This document shows positions 1 to 10,000 of a stretch of 64,000 nucleotides of DNA, one piece after another. The notes beneath the pieces are model-generated. The model searched no databases and was not told where the DNA came from. It saw only the letters and a list, made by a program, of their open reading frames with translations. The stretch is taken from positions 124,001 through 188,000 of the forward strand of contig MEOH01000001.1 in the NCBI GenBank assembly GCA_001769535.1. The letters run 5' to 3'. The position numbers and the translations under genes were made by a program. How positions within the stretch are numbered: the stretch's first letter is position 1; each line of letters starts with the position of its first letter. The DNA comes from Bacteroidetes bacterium GWF2_38_335. Its GTDB lineage: Bacteria > Bacteroidota > Bacteroidia > Bacteroidales > GWF2-38-335.

Positions 1-1
1 G

Positions 2-832
2 GATTCTCTTACAGCAATCAAAGCATACAATTCGGAAGATTTACCAAAATTGCACGTTGTGTCGTCAATTATTAATTCCTCTTTATTCTCTTATTATGCA
101 TTAATTTCATTTTCATCAATAGGTGTAGAAAGAGAACAAGTCCATGATAAAGAAAAGATGCAAATTCCGTATGTTTTTAATACAAGCATATTAGAAGCAT
201 CTAAGGAAATGGAGTTTTTAATTGAATCAATTAATGCAAAAGATAATATTTTGGATGATCAATTGACTGAATATGAACTAAATGGGAAAATAGAAAAAAT
301 AGATTTTTTAATTTTTAAAGAGTTTAATTTCACCGATATAGAAAAATCTTTAATTGATTACGCCAATAACATTGTTATTCCAGTACAAATGCAGCATACA
401 GGTTATGAGAGACATTTCGAACCTATGCGCTTTAATGATCCAAATTTAGAATCTTATGCTCAATTATTTATTGATCGTTTTAGCTCATCATTAAATACAG
501 AGAAACAACAATTCGTGGTTGAGATTTGGCATTCAAATCAAATTATTGGAATGTTCTTTAAGGTCGTGCCAAAAGATAGCAACCAACAAAGTATCGTTTG
601 GGTAAATAAAGCTAAAGAAAAATTATTGTCAAAAGCGATTGAGTTATCATCGCAGAAAATAACCGACCAACTATTCGTTCAAAAAGATTTTCGTGGATTT
701 GAAAAGAAATTCTTTTACATTATTAAACCAAATGAAAAAAGGTTGTGGCATAAAGCTATTGGTTATCAAGATGTAGATGAATTTATGGATGCAATCCTCA
801 AAACAAACAGGAGGACGTATAGTGGAAAATAA
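2..832 (+). CDS. C-terminal part of a probable N-6 adenine DNA methyltransferase (cut by the window edge)
   Basis: The reading frame is open to the left edge, so only about the last 276 residues are present and the catalytic NPPY-type motif would lie outside the window. The stretch PKLHVVSSIINSSLFSYYA followed by GVEREQ resembles the target-recognition or C-terminal region of Eco57I-like and type I N-6 DNA methylases, where such segments follow the catalytic domain. The rest is mixed alpha/beta with no motif I can name. It overlaps the next gene by 11 bases, which suggests translational coupling and a shared function in restriction-modification. The family call rests on pattern memory of this C-terminal region, so it is moderate; the physical truncation is certain. 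It could instead be a type IIG or other SAM-dependent DNA-modification subunit. Confidence 0.55.
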   Translation, partial: DSLTAIKAYNSEDLPKLHVVSSIINSSLFSYYALISFSSIGVEREQVHDKEKMQIPYVFNTSILEASKEMEFLIESINAKDNILDDQLTEYELNGKIEKIDFLIFKEFNFTDIEKSLIDYANNIVIPVQMQHTGYERHFEPMRFNDPNLESYAQLFIDRFSSSLNTEKQQFVVEIWHSNQIIGMFFKVVPKDSNQQSIVWVNKAKEKLLSKAIELSSQKITDQLFVQKDFRGFEKKFFYIIKPNEKRLWHKAIGYQDVDEFMDAILKTNRRTYSGK

Positions 833-1481
833 GTTGGATGCCTCTGAGTTTTTGTTTAAGGATAAAATATGTACTCGTGAATTCGAATTCATACTCTCTA
901 ATGTTACTTGTTGCTATAAAAAGATGATTGTTAGCAATAAACCAATTCCGCTTAACAATGAAAATGGAATTAGAGATATTCTGTTGCTTGATTATTTAAA
1001 AAATTCTGATATAAAAAAGGAATTGAATTTGACAAACTATCTATTTGATAGAGAAACAAGTGAAAATAGTTCAACCGGACGCGTAGATATAAGGGTTATG
1101 CCTGTTAATCCTTTAGTATCCGATGATGCATATTATATTCTTGAATGCAAAAGGTTAGACAATCATGCACGACGAGGTGTTTCTGGATTAAACTATAAAT
1201 ATATTGACAATGGAATTCAAAGATTTACAACAGGGTTCTATTTTTCTTATTATAAACTAAATGCAATGGTTGGTTTTGTAATTGACTCTTTGGATATTCA
1301 TAGTAATGTTGAAGATATCAATTACCTTTTAAAGAAGGATTTCAAACAAATTGACACAACAGTCCCACTGACAAAAGAAAATTTTATTAACAACTTTGAA
1401 TTTCATTATAGTTCAAATCATCTGACAAATGTCAATCAGGATTTAAAACTGTATCACTTAATGTTTTCTTTTGTAGAATGA
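822..1481 (+). CDS. small PD-(D/E)XK nuclease-like protein, probable restriction partner
   Basis: A 219-residue protein starting at GTG 822, chosen because an AGGAGG Shine-Dalgarno lies 7 bases upstream; an ATG at 777 would lie deep inside the preceding gene. The sequence shows a PD-(D/E)XK nuclease pattern: acidic E47 and D52 in NENGIRD, D89 in GRVDIRV, and E108-x-K110 in YYILECKRLD. That arrangement would bind divalent metal and cut DNA. The 11-base overlap with the upstream methyltransferase remnant argues for a coupled modification and cleavage pair, although the methylase identity is itself inferred. I do not recognise a named restriction enzyme family. A nuclease-fold protein with a repair role is the alternative. 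Confidence 0.6.
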   Translation: MENKLDASEFLFKDKICTREFEFILSNVTCCYKKMIVSNKPIPLNNENGIRDILLLDYLKNSDIKKELNLTNYLFDRETSENSSTGRVDIRVMPVNPLVSDDAYYILECKRLDNHARRGVSGLNYKYIDNGIQRFTTGFYFSYYKLNAMVGFVIDSLDIHSNVEDINYLLKKDFKQIDTTVPLTKENFINNFEFHYSSNHLTNVNQDLKLYHLMFSFVE

Positions 1482-1562
1482 TTATGATATACTTTGTGAC
1501 TATACTAAAGAAAAATGATAGAAAACAAAAAACACTAATTTAGTCCCACAAAACAAGTCAAA

Positions 1563-2444
1563 GTGAAAACCACGATAGAACACCTGCCGGTTAAGAACCG
1601 GAACGAGATAAACGGGATTGTTTCGGTATTGCGGAGCAAGCTGCCTGCGCAAATGATCATATTGTTCGGGTCGTATGCACGGGGGGAACAGGTGAACGAC
1701 AAGTATGTGGAGGATGGCATTACATACGAGTACCAGAGCGACTATGATATTTTGGTGGTGATGGACAGCGAGAGCCATGCCGTTGCCAAAGAGGCAGAGA
1801 AACGGTGGTGGCACAAGCTTAAAACCGTTGTGGACGATACTACCCCGCTTAGTATTATTTTTCACGGCATTGAATTCCTGAACGCGGAAATTGAACAGGG
1901 GAATTACTTTTTTACGGATATTTTAAAAGAGGGCGTTTTGCTGTATGACAGCGGCAAACATAAACTTTCGTCTCCCCTGCCCCTTAACGAAAAACAAAGG
2001 AAAGATAAAGCGAGGATGTATTTTGAGAAGTGGTTTAAAAACGCCAACATGTTTTTTGGTGATTTTGAAGCTAATTTATTAAAAGGGGCACAGGACCAAG
2101 ATTTTTATAAACTTGCATCTTTTCTTCTCCACCAGGCAACCGAGCGCTTTTACATGACCGTTTTACTGGTACACACCGACTACAAGCCCAAAATACATGA
2201 CCTTGACAAGCTTGACAAAATGGTTTGCAAACTTGACAGCCGGTTTAAAACTGTTTTTCCGAGAACCACCGTGGAGGAGAAACGGCTTTTTGACCTTTTG
2301 AAGAGGGCTTATATTGACTCGCGGTATAAACTGGATTATGAGATCAAGAAGGAGGAACTGGAATGGCTTGGGGAACGAGTGGGGGTGCTGAGGGAAATGG
2401 TTGAGGGGCAGTGTGAGTGTGGCGGCGTGATCCCGAAAACCTGA
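1563..2444 (+). CDS. nucleotidyltransferase (MNT) and HEPN domain fusion protein
   Basis: A 293-residue protein starting at GTG 1563 without a clear ribosome binding site. Residues 15-110 form a minimal nucleotidyltransferase domain with GSYARG (36-41) and the metal-binding D60-x-D62. About 22 residues separate the two motifs, more than in minimal MNT proteins. Residues 145-270 look like a HEPN four-helix domain (FLLHQATERFYMTVLLVH, AYIDSRYKLDYE), but the RNase signature R-x4-6-H is not evident. Separate MNT and HEPN proteins act as type VII toxin-antitoxin pairs in which the MNT partner modifies the HEPN toxin; whether the fused form works that way is inference. The gene is visibly richer in G+C than its neighbours, suggesting a different origin. 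Its stop codon sits in the loop of a perfect palindrome. Confidence 0.8.
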   Translation: MKTTIEHLPVKNRNEINGIVSVLRSKLPAQMIILFGSYARGEQVNDKYVEDGITYEYQSDYDILVVMDSESHAVAKEAEKRWWHKLKTVVDDTTPLSIIFHGIEFLNAEIEQGNYFFTDILKEGVLLYDSGKHKLSSPLPLNEKQRKDKARMYFEKWFKNANMFFGDFEANLLKGAQDQDFYKLASFLLHQATERFYMTVLLVHTDYKPKIHDLDKLDKMVCKLDSRFKTVFPRTTVEEKRLFDLLKRAYIDSRYKLDYEIKKEELEWLGERVGVLREMVEGQCECGGVIPKT

Positions 2445-2454
2445 GGTTTTCGGG
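2432..2454 (+). terminator. perfect palindrome centred on a stop codon, possible terminator
   Basis: CCCGAAAACC and GGTTTTCGGG form a 10-base-pair perfect inverted repeat whose 3-base loop is exactly the TGA stop of the MNT-HEPN gene. There is no T-run afterwards, so it would be a weak intrinsic terminator; it may stabilise the transcript end or be part of a mobile repeat. Confidence 0.4.
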
Positions 2455-2594
2455 GATGCCTGACCCGTAAGACCGGCACGGTGGAAGGGTAAAACAGTTG
2501 GGCGGTTGGATGGTATGGACATGAAACCTGATATTTTGATAACTTTGCTTTACTATTGTAAAAAATAGCATTTTAATTTTATTTCAACTTGCCA

Positions 2595-2834
2595 ATGAAA
2601 AATATTTTATCGTTACATGAAGCAATTGTTGTTGCTTTGGTAAATAATTGTGACCGAAAAGCAACCTATGCAGAAATCGCATCTTTTATAGAAAAAAGAA
2701 AATTATTCACTAATAGAAAAGGGAATATATTGCTTGAGGAACAGGTACGTTTGAGAGCAACATTAAGCTCAGGCGGGTATAAACATTTATTTGAAGTTAT
2801 AAATAGTGAAACCATTAAATTGAGAAATATATGA
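2595..2834 (+). CDS. HARE-HTH (winged helix)-like small protein
   Basis: A protein of 79 residues starting at ATG 2595, preferred over an in-frame TTG six bases earlier. The segment LSLHEAIVVALVNN, then ATYAEIASFIEKRKLF and a C-terminal FEVINSETIKLR, fits the HARE-HTH (HB1, ASXL, restriction endonuclease) winged-helix domain found as a DNA-binding adaptor in bacterial restriction systems and eukaryotic chromatin proteins. It shares an ATGA overlap with the following GIY-YIG-like gene, so the two are almost certainly co-translated. I infer that it guides or regulates that nuclease-like partner. The domain call is by recognition of short motifs. Confidence 0.6.
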   Translation: MKNILSLHEAIVVALVNNCDRKATYAEIASFIEKRKLFTNRKGNILLEEQVRLRATLSSGGYKHLFEVINSETIKLRNI

Positions 2835-3295
2835 TAGAAAGAAAAATTGAATTAATTAAAATATTGTGGTCGGGGCCTTATACTCCGGATCAAATAAGGA
2901 ACAACAAGAAAATTGGTTTGTATCAGATTTATGGAACACACCCTATATATGGCAGAAATGTGCTTATATATATTGGTGAGACAACAACGAGTTTTATTGA
3001 TAGAATAAAGGCTCATCAAAATTGGATGCAATATGAATTGGATGAATTGGTTTTTTACACAGGAGAAATTCAATCTGAAGAACAAAACAACATCAGGTAT
3101 ATTAAAGAAGCAGAAAAAATGCTTTTATATTATACCTGCCCGGCATATAATTCCAATTTGATTTCGGATTATATGAAAAGTAAGGATTTTGACGATTTTG
3201 AAATAATTATTATGAATTTTGGAAAGATTGGAAGCCTTCCTTATGAGGTTTCTACGTTTCATTATGATTCGGAGGTTTGGGACAGGATCTACTAA
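2831..3295 (+). CDS. GIY-YIG nuclease-like protein
   Basis: A 154-residue protein whose start overlaps the previous stop as ATGA. It has the GIY-YIG nuclease layout: GLYQIYG (29-35) and LIYIGET (45-51) as the two tyrosine strands, R58 in SFIDRIKAH, an acidic pair E93/E95 in IKEAEKMLLYY, and N107/N109 in AYNSNL. These match the Tyr, Arg, Glu and Asn used for catalysis in UvrC-type and homing or restriction GIY-YIG enzymes. The C-terminal 45 residues match nothing I know. Partnered with a HARE-HTH-like protein and placed beside other nuclease-type genes, it is likely a defence or mobile-element gene. Catalytic activity is inferred from the motifs only. Confidence 0.7.
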   Translation: MIERKIELIKILWSGPYTPDQIRNNKKIGLYQIYGTHPIYGRNVLIYIGETTTSFIDRIKAHQNWMQYELDELVFYTGEIQSEEQNNIRYIKEAEKMLLYYTCPAYNSNLISDYMKSKDFDDFEIIIMNFGKIGSLPYEVSTFHYDSEVWDRIY

Positions 3296-3554
3296 ATCAT
3301 TTTTTCTATCTTTTGAACAACAAGTTTTTTTTAGTATTTGTTCATTTGCAAAAAAAAATGACGTTTTTTCAAATATTATGATAATATTTCTAATTTTCAA
3401 TAATTTTCATTTTTCCTGATTAACGTATGGTTTTTGACTTTTATCGTTAAATTTTCACGTTTTAACGTAATTTGACTTTTGCTATTGTTTTTTCATTTAC
3501 AGCTCATTAACTTTAAAAAGCAATTTATTTAAGTAGAATCTATAATCTAAAAAA

Positions 3555-4001
3555 ATGAAAAATCTGTATTTAATATTTATCGGAATTGTTTGTTCATTTT
3601 CTGTTTTTGCACAAAACGCACCATCAGATGTACACCTTAATCTTGAACTTACACAGGGAAAAGTTATCCCTACAGAAGTAATGGACACATTGACTGATCC
3701 AATGATTTTGCTCACATCAAGTGATACAGTCAGTATTTCTGTTTTCATGGTGACAAGTGATACAACAACATTGAGCAAGATACACGTTAAGCTTGGCTTG
3801 ACTGATGGTGGGTCGGAACTGATCCAGTCAACATTCATTTTTGACGGAACACCTCCTTCAGGACTTGTATATTTCAGAGATGAAAATGTTATAAAACTAA
3901 GTCTGGGACAATTCACCTATAACCAGGTTTTTTATTGTGAAGTATATTTTGAAGACAACTCCGGTGTGTTATCCACAGTTACAAAATATTCAACCAATTA
4001 A
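3555..4001 (+). CDS. small secreted protein of unknown function
   Basis: A 148-residue protein with a Sec signal peptide (MKNLYLIFIGIVCSFSVFAQ, cleavage after about residue 20). The remainder is rich in Thr, Ser and beta-strand pattern and looks like one Ig- or fibronectin-type fold; no catalytic motif is visible and there is no T9SS sorting tail. It lies 27 bases upstream of the giant Rhs-type gene on the same strand and is probably the first gene of that transcription unit. It may be a surface-exposed accessory to the Rhs protein, but that rests on position alone. Confidence 0.75.
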   Translation: MKNLYLIFIGIVCSFSVFAQNAPSDVHLNLELTQGKVIPTEVMDTLTDPMILLTSSDTVSISVFMVTSDTTTLSKIHVKLGLTDGGSELIQSTFIFDGTPPSGLVYFRDENVIKLSLGQFTYNQVFYCEVYFEDNSGVLSTVTKYSTN

Positions 4002-4028
4002 GCATTTCCTATTTTAATCAGCCACTCA

Positions 4029-7000
4029 ATGAAAAAGCTTGGAATACAGTTATTGATAATGTTTGCTGCAATCAATATTAATGCAGCAGACTATCATATT
4101 AAATGGACACAGGTCACTGGGGCAACCTATGATCTTCCAACCTATACAATTACAAAAAACGTAAATAATTCGTGGAACAACTGCGGGGCAATTTCTTCAA
4201 ATTACCTGAAAGCAAATACAGATGGAAAGGTTGAATTTGTAGTAAATAACCTTACGGAGAAAAAAGCATTCGGCCTTTCTCAGTATAATACAAGTCCAGG
4301 GCTTGCCTCATTGGACTACGCATTATATGTTAATGAAGGAAAGCTTTTTGTCATTGAAAATGGTGCTATCTTAGGCAGATACGGCAATGTGTCTCTTAAT
4401 GATGCTCTTTATATTGAAAGAGTCGGATCGACCATTTATTACAGGCAGAATAAAACAACTTTAAGACAGGTTAGTACAGATCCTGCCAATATATTATATG
4501 CTGATATCACAATTTTTGCCCAGGGATCTTCTTTTAATTCAGGAATCACAGCAAGTTTTGCAGTGGACATGAGCGTGACTTACGATTTGGTCCATGTCAA
4601 TTGTGTAACAAATACACGCGGTTCTATTTCAGCGAACATTACCGGTGGTGAAGCTCCTTTTACATACAATTGGACAACAGGGGGAACATCGTCCCAGATA
4701 ACAGACCTTAAAATCGGAAAATTCGGTGTTGTGATCAATGACTATCTTGGTCAGTTATTCAAGGCAGATTTTGAGGTATATAACACAACATTTTGGAACA
4801 ATCCGACCGGGGCAAATTTTTCAAATGATTATTTTACAAAGAATACCACTGACGGTTGGGACAACTGCGGAGGTGTTTCCTATAACGGGCTGAACAGCGG
4901 AGAAAACGGGTATATAACTTTAAAAATCGACAATAATATTGGCAATAAGGCAATAGGGCTTTCCAATTATAGCTCACAAACAGGATACCTTGACATCAAC
5001 TATTGCTTTTTTATCAATGGCCCAAAACTGGATATCGTTGAAAGTGGGATTGTCCAGGGAACATTCGGAACCCTTGCTGATGGTGACATTGTTTCTATAG
5101 AGCTTAATTCAGGTACTATTTTTTACTATTTGAATGGCAAAGAGATCAGGAAAGTTGTTGAAAGCTCATCAAAGAAACTTTTTGCAAAGTTCTCGGTGTA
5201 CAACCAGGGTGAAACACTTGAACCGGTGTATTCGTCGTTCTGTTTCCCTGAAATAGAGCTTCAAAGCTCAAATGTACATGGTCAGGCATATTGCTCCGAA
5301 AATGTTACACTGATACCCATTGGCGGCTATCCTCCCTATTCATATCTATGGCCAGACGGGAACACATCTCAGGTAAGACAGGATGTGTCAGTTGGAAAAT
5401 ATGACATTACCGTATCAGATAATTACAGTCATTCAAACCACAATATGGTTGCTGTAAACACAATGATCCAATGGACAGATCTTGTTGGAACAACACTCAA
5501 CGGAGAAAAGCTTGTTAAGACAGGAACTTATGGTTGGGGTACCGGTGGCGCAGCATCTTTGAATAAATTATATACCGGTGAAAACGGGTTTTTGACCTAC
5601 ACCATTAATCATCTTGGTGATGTCTATTGCCTTGGTCTTTCTTCGGTCAATACAGACGCCAATTATACTTCAATAAATTATGGGTTCATGGTTGACGGTT
5701 CAGGCAAGATATTGATTTTTGAAAACGGGGAAATGAAAATACCCGTTTCTATAGCAAAAGCAGGGGATGTATTGAAAATTGAAAAATCGGGTCTGGATAT
5801 CAAATACTTCTATAACGGAGCCAATATCCTTACGACGAACCTTAAAAACAATACCAGTTTAATTGTTGATGTGGCCCTTTTAAAAACCAACGCTTATCTT
5901 GACCCGGTTTACGTTTCATTCTGCCCAAAACCTGAAATTATCACAGATTACACGGTTTCATTCGATGAGGATTGCAACTTGGGTAATGTTGACCTTGAAG
6001 TGACTGGCGGGGTCGCTCCTTTCACTTATTTATGGAGCACTGGTGAAACAACACAGGACTATTCAAACAAAAAAGGAATCTACTATGTAACGGTCACTGA
6101 TTTTGCAGGCACCCATAAAACCGTTACTGTTAACCTGATACCAGATATAATATGGACAGATCTTGTCGGAATTGAGCTTCAGGGTGACAAACTGGTAAAA
6201 TCTGCTATTAAAAACTGGGGCAACGGGGGGGCAGCAAGTGAAAACATGCTTTTTGCTGACCAGAATGGCTATATCGTTTATACGGTCAATGAAATTGGTC
6301 CTAAAAGTTTTGGACTTTCACCAATCAACCGTGATGCCGGGTATATGTCCATTGAGTATTCATTCTACATCAGCAACAATGGATATGAAATCATAGAAAG
6401 AGGTACTTTGATCGGAAATTATGGCAAATACGCTCCCGAGGACCAGTTGAAAATTGAAAAAAATGGCCGAAGTATTAATTACTGGCTGAACAATAAACTA
6501 ATAAGGGCTACTGTGATCAACGACCCGGTCAATTATATTGCCGATGTGGCACTGTTTGAAACGGGGTCATATTTTGAGGAGTTGTATGTGTCGTTTTGCC
6601 CTGTTCAGCCGCTTCAGGCACTTTATAAAACAACTCCTGTAACTGAAAATTCTATTGGAAAAGTATCTCTGGAAATTTCAGGAGGGGTTGCCCCGTATTA
6701 CATTGTTTGGGGGGAAGGTTCTTTGCCAACTCTTGATGATATTACCATAATGATGGATACAATACCTGAACTTGATTCGTTGGATATTGATGAAGATGAG
6801 TACTATAAAGAACTACTGTCGAGTGTGTATCAAAATACTAGTAACTGTTATTCATCGCCGGGAATATATCCCTGCAAGGTTTATGACAGCAACAATGAGA
6901 TAATTGAGTTTTCAATCCCAGTGGGAAGACCATTGCAATTTGTAAATTTTGCCGGAATAGAAGTTGTTGGAAACCAGATTAACAAAACCGGCCAAAGCGG

Positions 7001-10000
7001 ATGGGGAACTTCTTTTGCAACATCCAATAATGTTGTTAACCCGCAAAAAGAATTCACCCTGGCGTTTTCTGTTAAAAATACCAATACAATATTTGCAGCC
7101 GGGCTAAGAAATAATTCTTTATCGCAGTCAAGAAGTTATACGGATATATCGGACGGTATTTACATAAACAACGGAATGCTGAATATTATTGAGCAAGGTC
7201 AAATTGTGAGCCAATCAAACAGTTTTAACCCCGGGGATATTATTAAAATGATATCGGCTGCAGCCGGTTATAATTATTACATCAACACTGCATTGGTATA
7301 TTCGGGTATTACAAAACCTGCAGGAATATGTGCGCTTGACTATGTGATTAATTCTGTTGAAGAAAATGAAAACAACCTACCTTATGGCCCGACCGAAGCC
7401 ATAGCAATTTATGAGCTCTACCCATTGTGCCCGACAATTGAAGCAGTTGAAATAACAAATGAAGAAGGATGCGAAGCATTAAACACCGGGGGGATAAGTG
7501 TTGACATCAATTCAAACGGATATTCAATTACTTCAATCAAATGGTACAATGGAGAGACCGAAGTGGGTACAGGACCCGGTTTGGTAAATGTAACAGCTGG
7601 AAAATATACCCTGAAAATCACTTTTGTCAATGATCTTGGAAATTCTGTTACAATTAGCAGAAATTATTTTGTTAGTAGAAAACTATTATTTCAATATCCA
7701 ATCAGAAACCATTTCTATTCAGAAGAAATTGAGGATTATTCTGATATTGCCACAAGTGGATTAATACGAGCAAGTGATGTTTATGGTGATAACGAATTAC
7801 ATCCTGAATTTAATAATCCCGGAGGGGGAACAGTTACGACAAAGCTTGAGGAGGCCCAATCTGGCTGGGTTGAATTTGATATCATTAATGATTGGTCACC
7901 ATATAAAAATGATCTTTTTTATTTTGGGCTTTCAGAGTCTAATGAGATTGTAGATAATAGTTTTAAATATGGGATAAGGTTATTAAGGATAGATACTTAT
8001 CCTTATCGGCTTCTGAAAATTTCAAGAATAATTAATAATTTTATTATTGATGAATCAATTGGAATTGTACAAGAATCGAGTGTTATTAGTATTAAAATTG
8101 AACGAGATAATTTTAACAGGATAGTTTTTTATCTAAATAATCAAACAATTACTGAATTCACTATCAATGATGCATCTGATATAGAATTAGTTGGTAAATG
8201 TCTTATTAATTCAGTTAAAAGTATTGTTGAAAACACAAGGGGCAATTTTTCCTGCAATATACAAAATGAGCTATTATGCAGCGAATTGCTTCCCGATGTG
8301 GATAATTCAAAAAATTACATCAAAACAAAAACACCTGAATTTCCTGTGCCTGATATTTCAGAAATGAAATGGGACGACGTGGACAGGTTTGACGAAACCA
8401 TAACTTATTTTGACGGAATTGGCCGTAAAACACAAGCAAATGCAGTTAAAGCTAACAGTGAAAAGAACGATGTCGTTCAATTATTTGAATATGACCCCAT
8501 CGGAAGGCAGTCAGTTGAATACCTGCCTTATTCAAGTTGTACCAGAGGTTATTTCGACAATAATGCATTAATCAACCAACAGTCATTTTATTCTGCCCCA
8601 CCGGTAAATGTTGCATCAACCAATATTGCATATTCTCAGAATGTTTATGATAACTCGCCGTTAAACAGGATTGTGGAGCAAGGTGCCCCCGGAGAGGTAT
8701 GGCAGCTTTCTGCAGGACATACAAAGAAAGTTGAATACCTGACCAATAATACAAACGAAGTTAGAAAATGGATAGTAAACAACTCGAACGGTAACTGTGA
8801 ATACTCAGGATTCTATGATAAAAAGGAGCTGTTTGTGACAAAGACCATTGATGAAAACGGTGTTCCCAAGAAAGAATACAAAAATAAACTGGGACAGGTA
8901 GTCCTTTTAAACTCATATATTGAAAAACCAATAGAGGAAGCCCCGGAAACAGATTATTCAGAGCCAAAAAGCTTAACAACCTATTGGTCGCCGGTTAGTA
9001 CTTATTTTATATATGACGATTTTGGACTGTTAAGGTATGTTATTTCCCCACAAGGGATTGAAGAGATGGCCCAGACAGATAACTGGACCTCTACCACTTC
9101 GCCAACCTTTATTGACAAATGGATCTTTGTGAAAAAATATGATAAAAAACAAAGAATGATTGAAAACAAAATTCCGGGAAAAGAGGTTGAATATTATATT
9201 TATGACCCTGCTGACAGGATAATTGCTATGCAGGACGGTAATTTAAGGGCTGAAAACAAATGGAAGTTTTTTAAGTATGATGCTTTTAACCGATCGGTTA
9301 TGTCAGGAATCACAAGTTATTATATTGGTTTTTCCAGAGCAGATATGCAATTATACGTAGATAATTTTATTGGAACAGGGTTGTTGTTTTCATTAAACGA
9401 AAAAAGATCACAGGGGACAGGTTCTTTGATGGGATATGCCAACAGTACTTTCCCCAATGCAAATAATCCCGGTAGTGAAATTATGGAAGTATATTATTAT
9501 GATGATTACGACTTTGTTAACATTGAAAATGGATTTTCAAATGATTTCCTTTTAGTCAGTGCGGAAGGATATGATGAAGAATGTTATAATATGGTAAATG
9601 GCAATCCGACAGGAAGTAAGATTAAAGTTATCGGTGAAACAGATTGGATAAACAATGTTAAATACTTTGATAAGAACAACAGGGAAATACTGCTGATTAG
9701 CTCAAATCAAACAGGAAGTGCTGATAAAGTTTACAAAAAATACGATTTTGCAGGGAAATTGGTTGCGTCGAAAACAATACATCAAAATCCGGTTGCAGGA
9801 AATATAGTAATAAATGAAAGAAACGGTTATGATCATTCAGGTAATTTAATTCAAACTTTTAATAAAATTAATGACCAGCCTGAAATTATTTCAACAGCAT
9901 TTGAATATAATGCAATAGGTCAGTTATCAGATAAAAGATTATACTCAGAAAATGTTGCCGAACCTGTTTATGCCCAGAATATTGATTTTGAATATAACGT

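Noticed and set aside
1500-1865. A 121-codon minus-strand frame opposite the MNT-HEPN gene
   Set aside because: It is antisense to the clearly conserved MNT domain and has no domain of its own.
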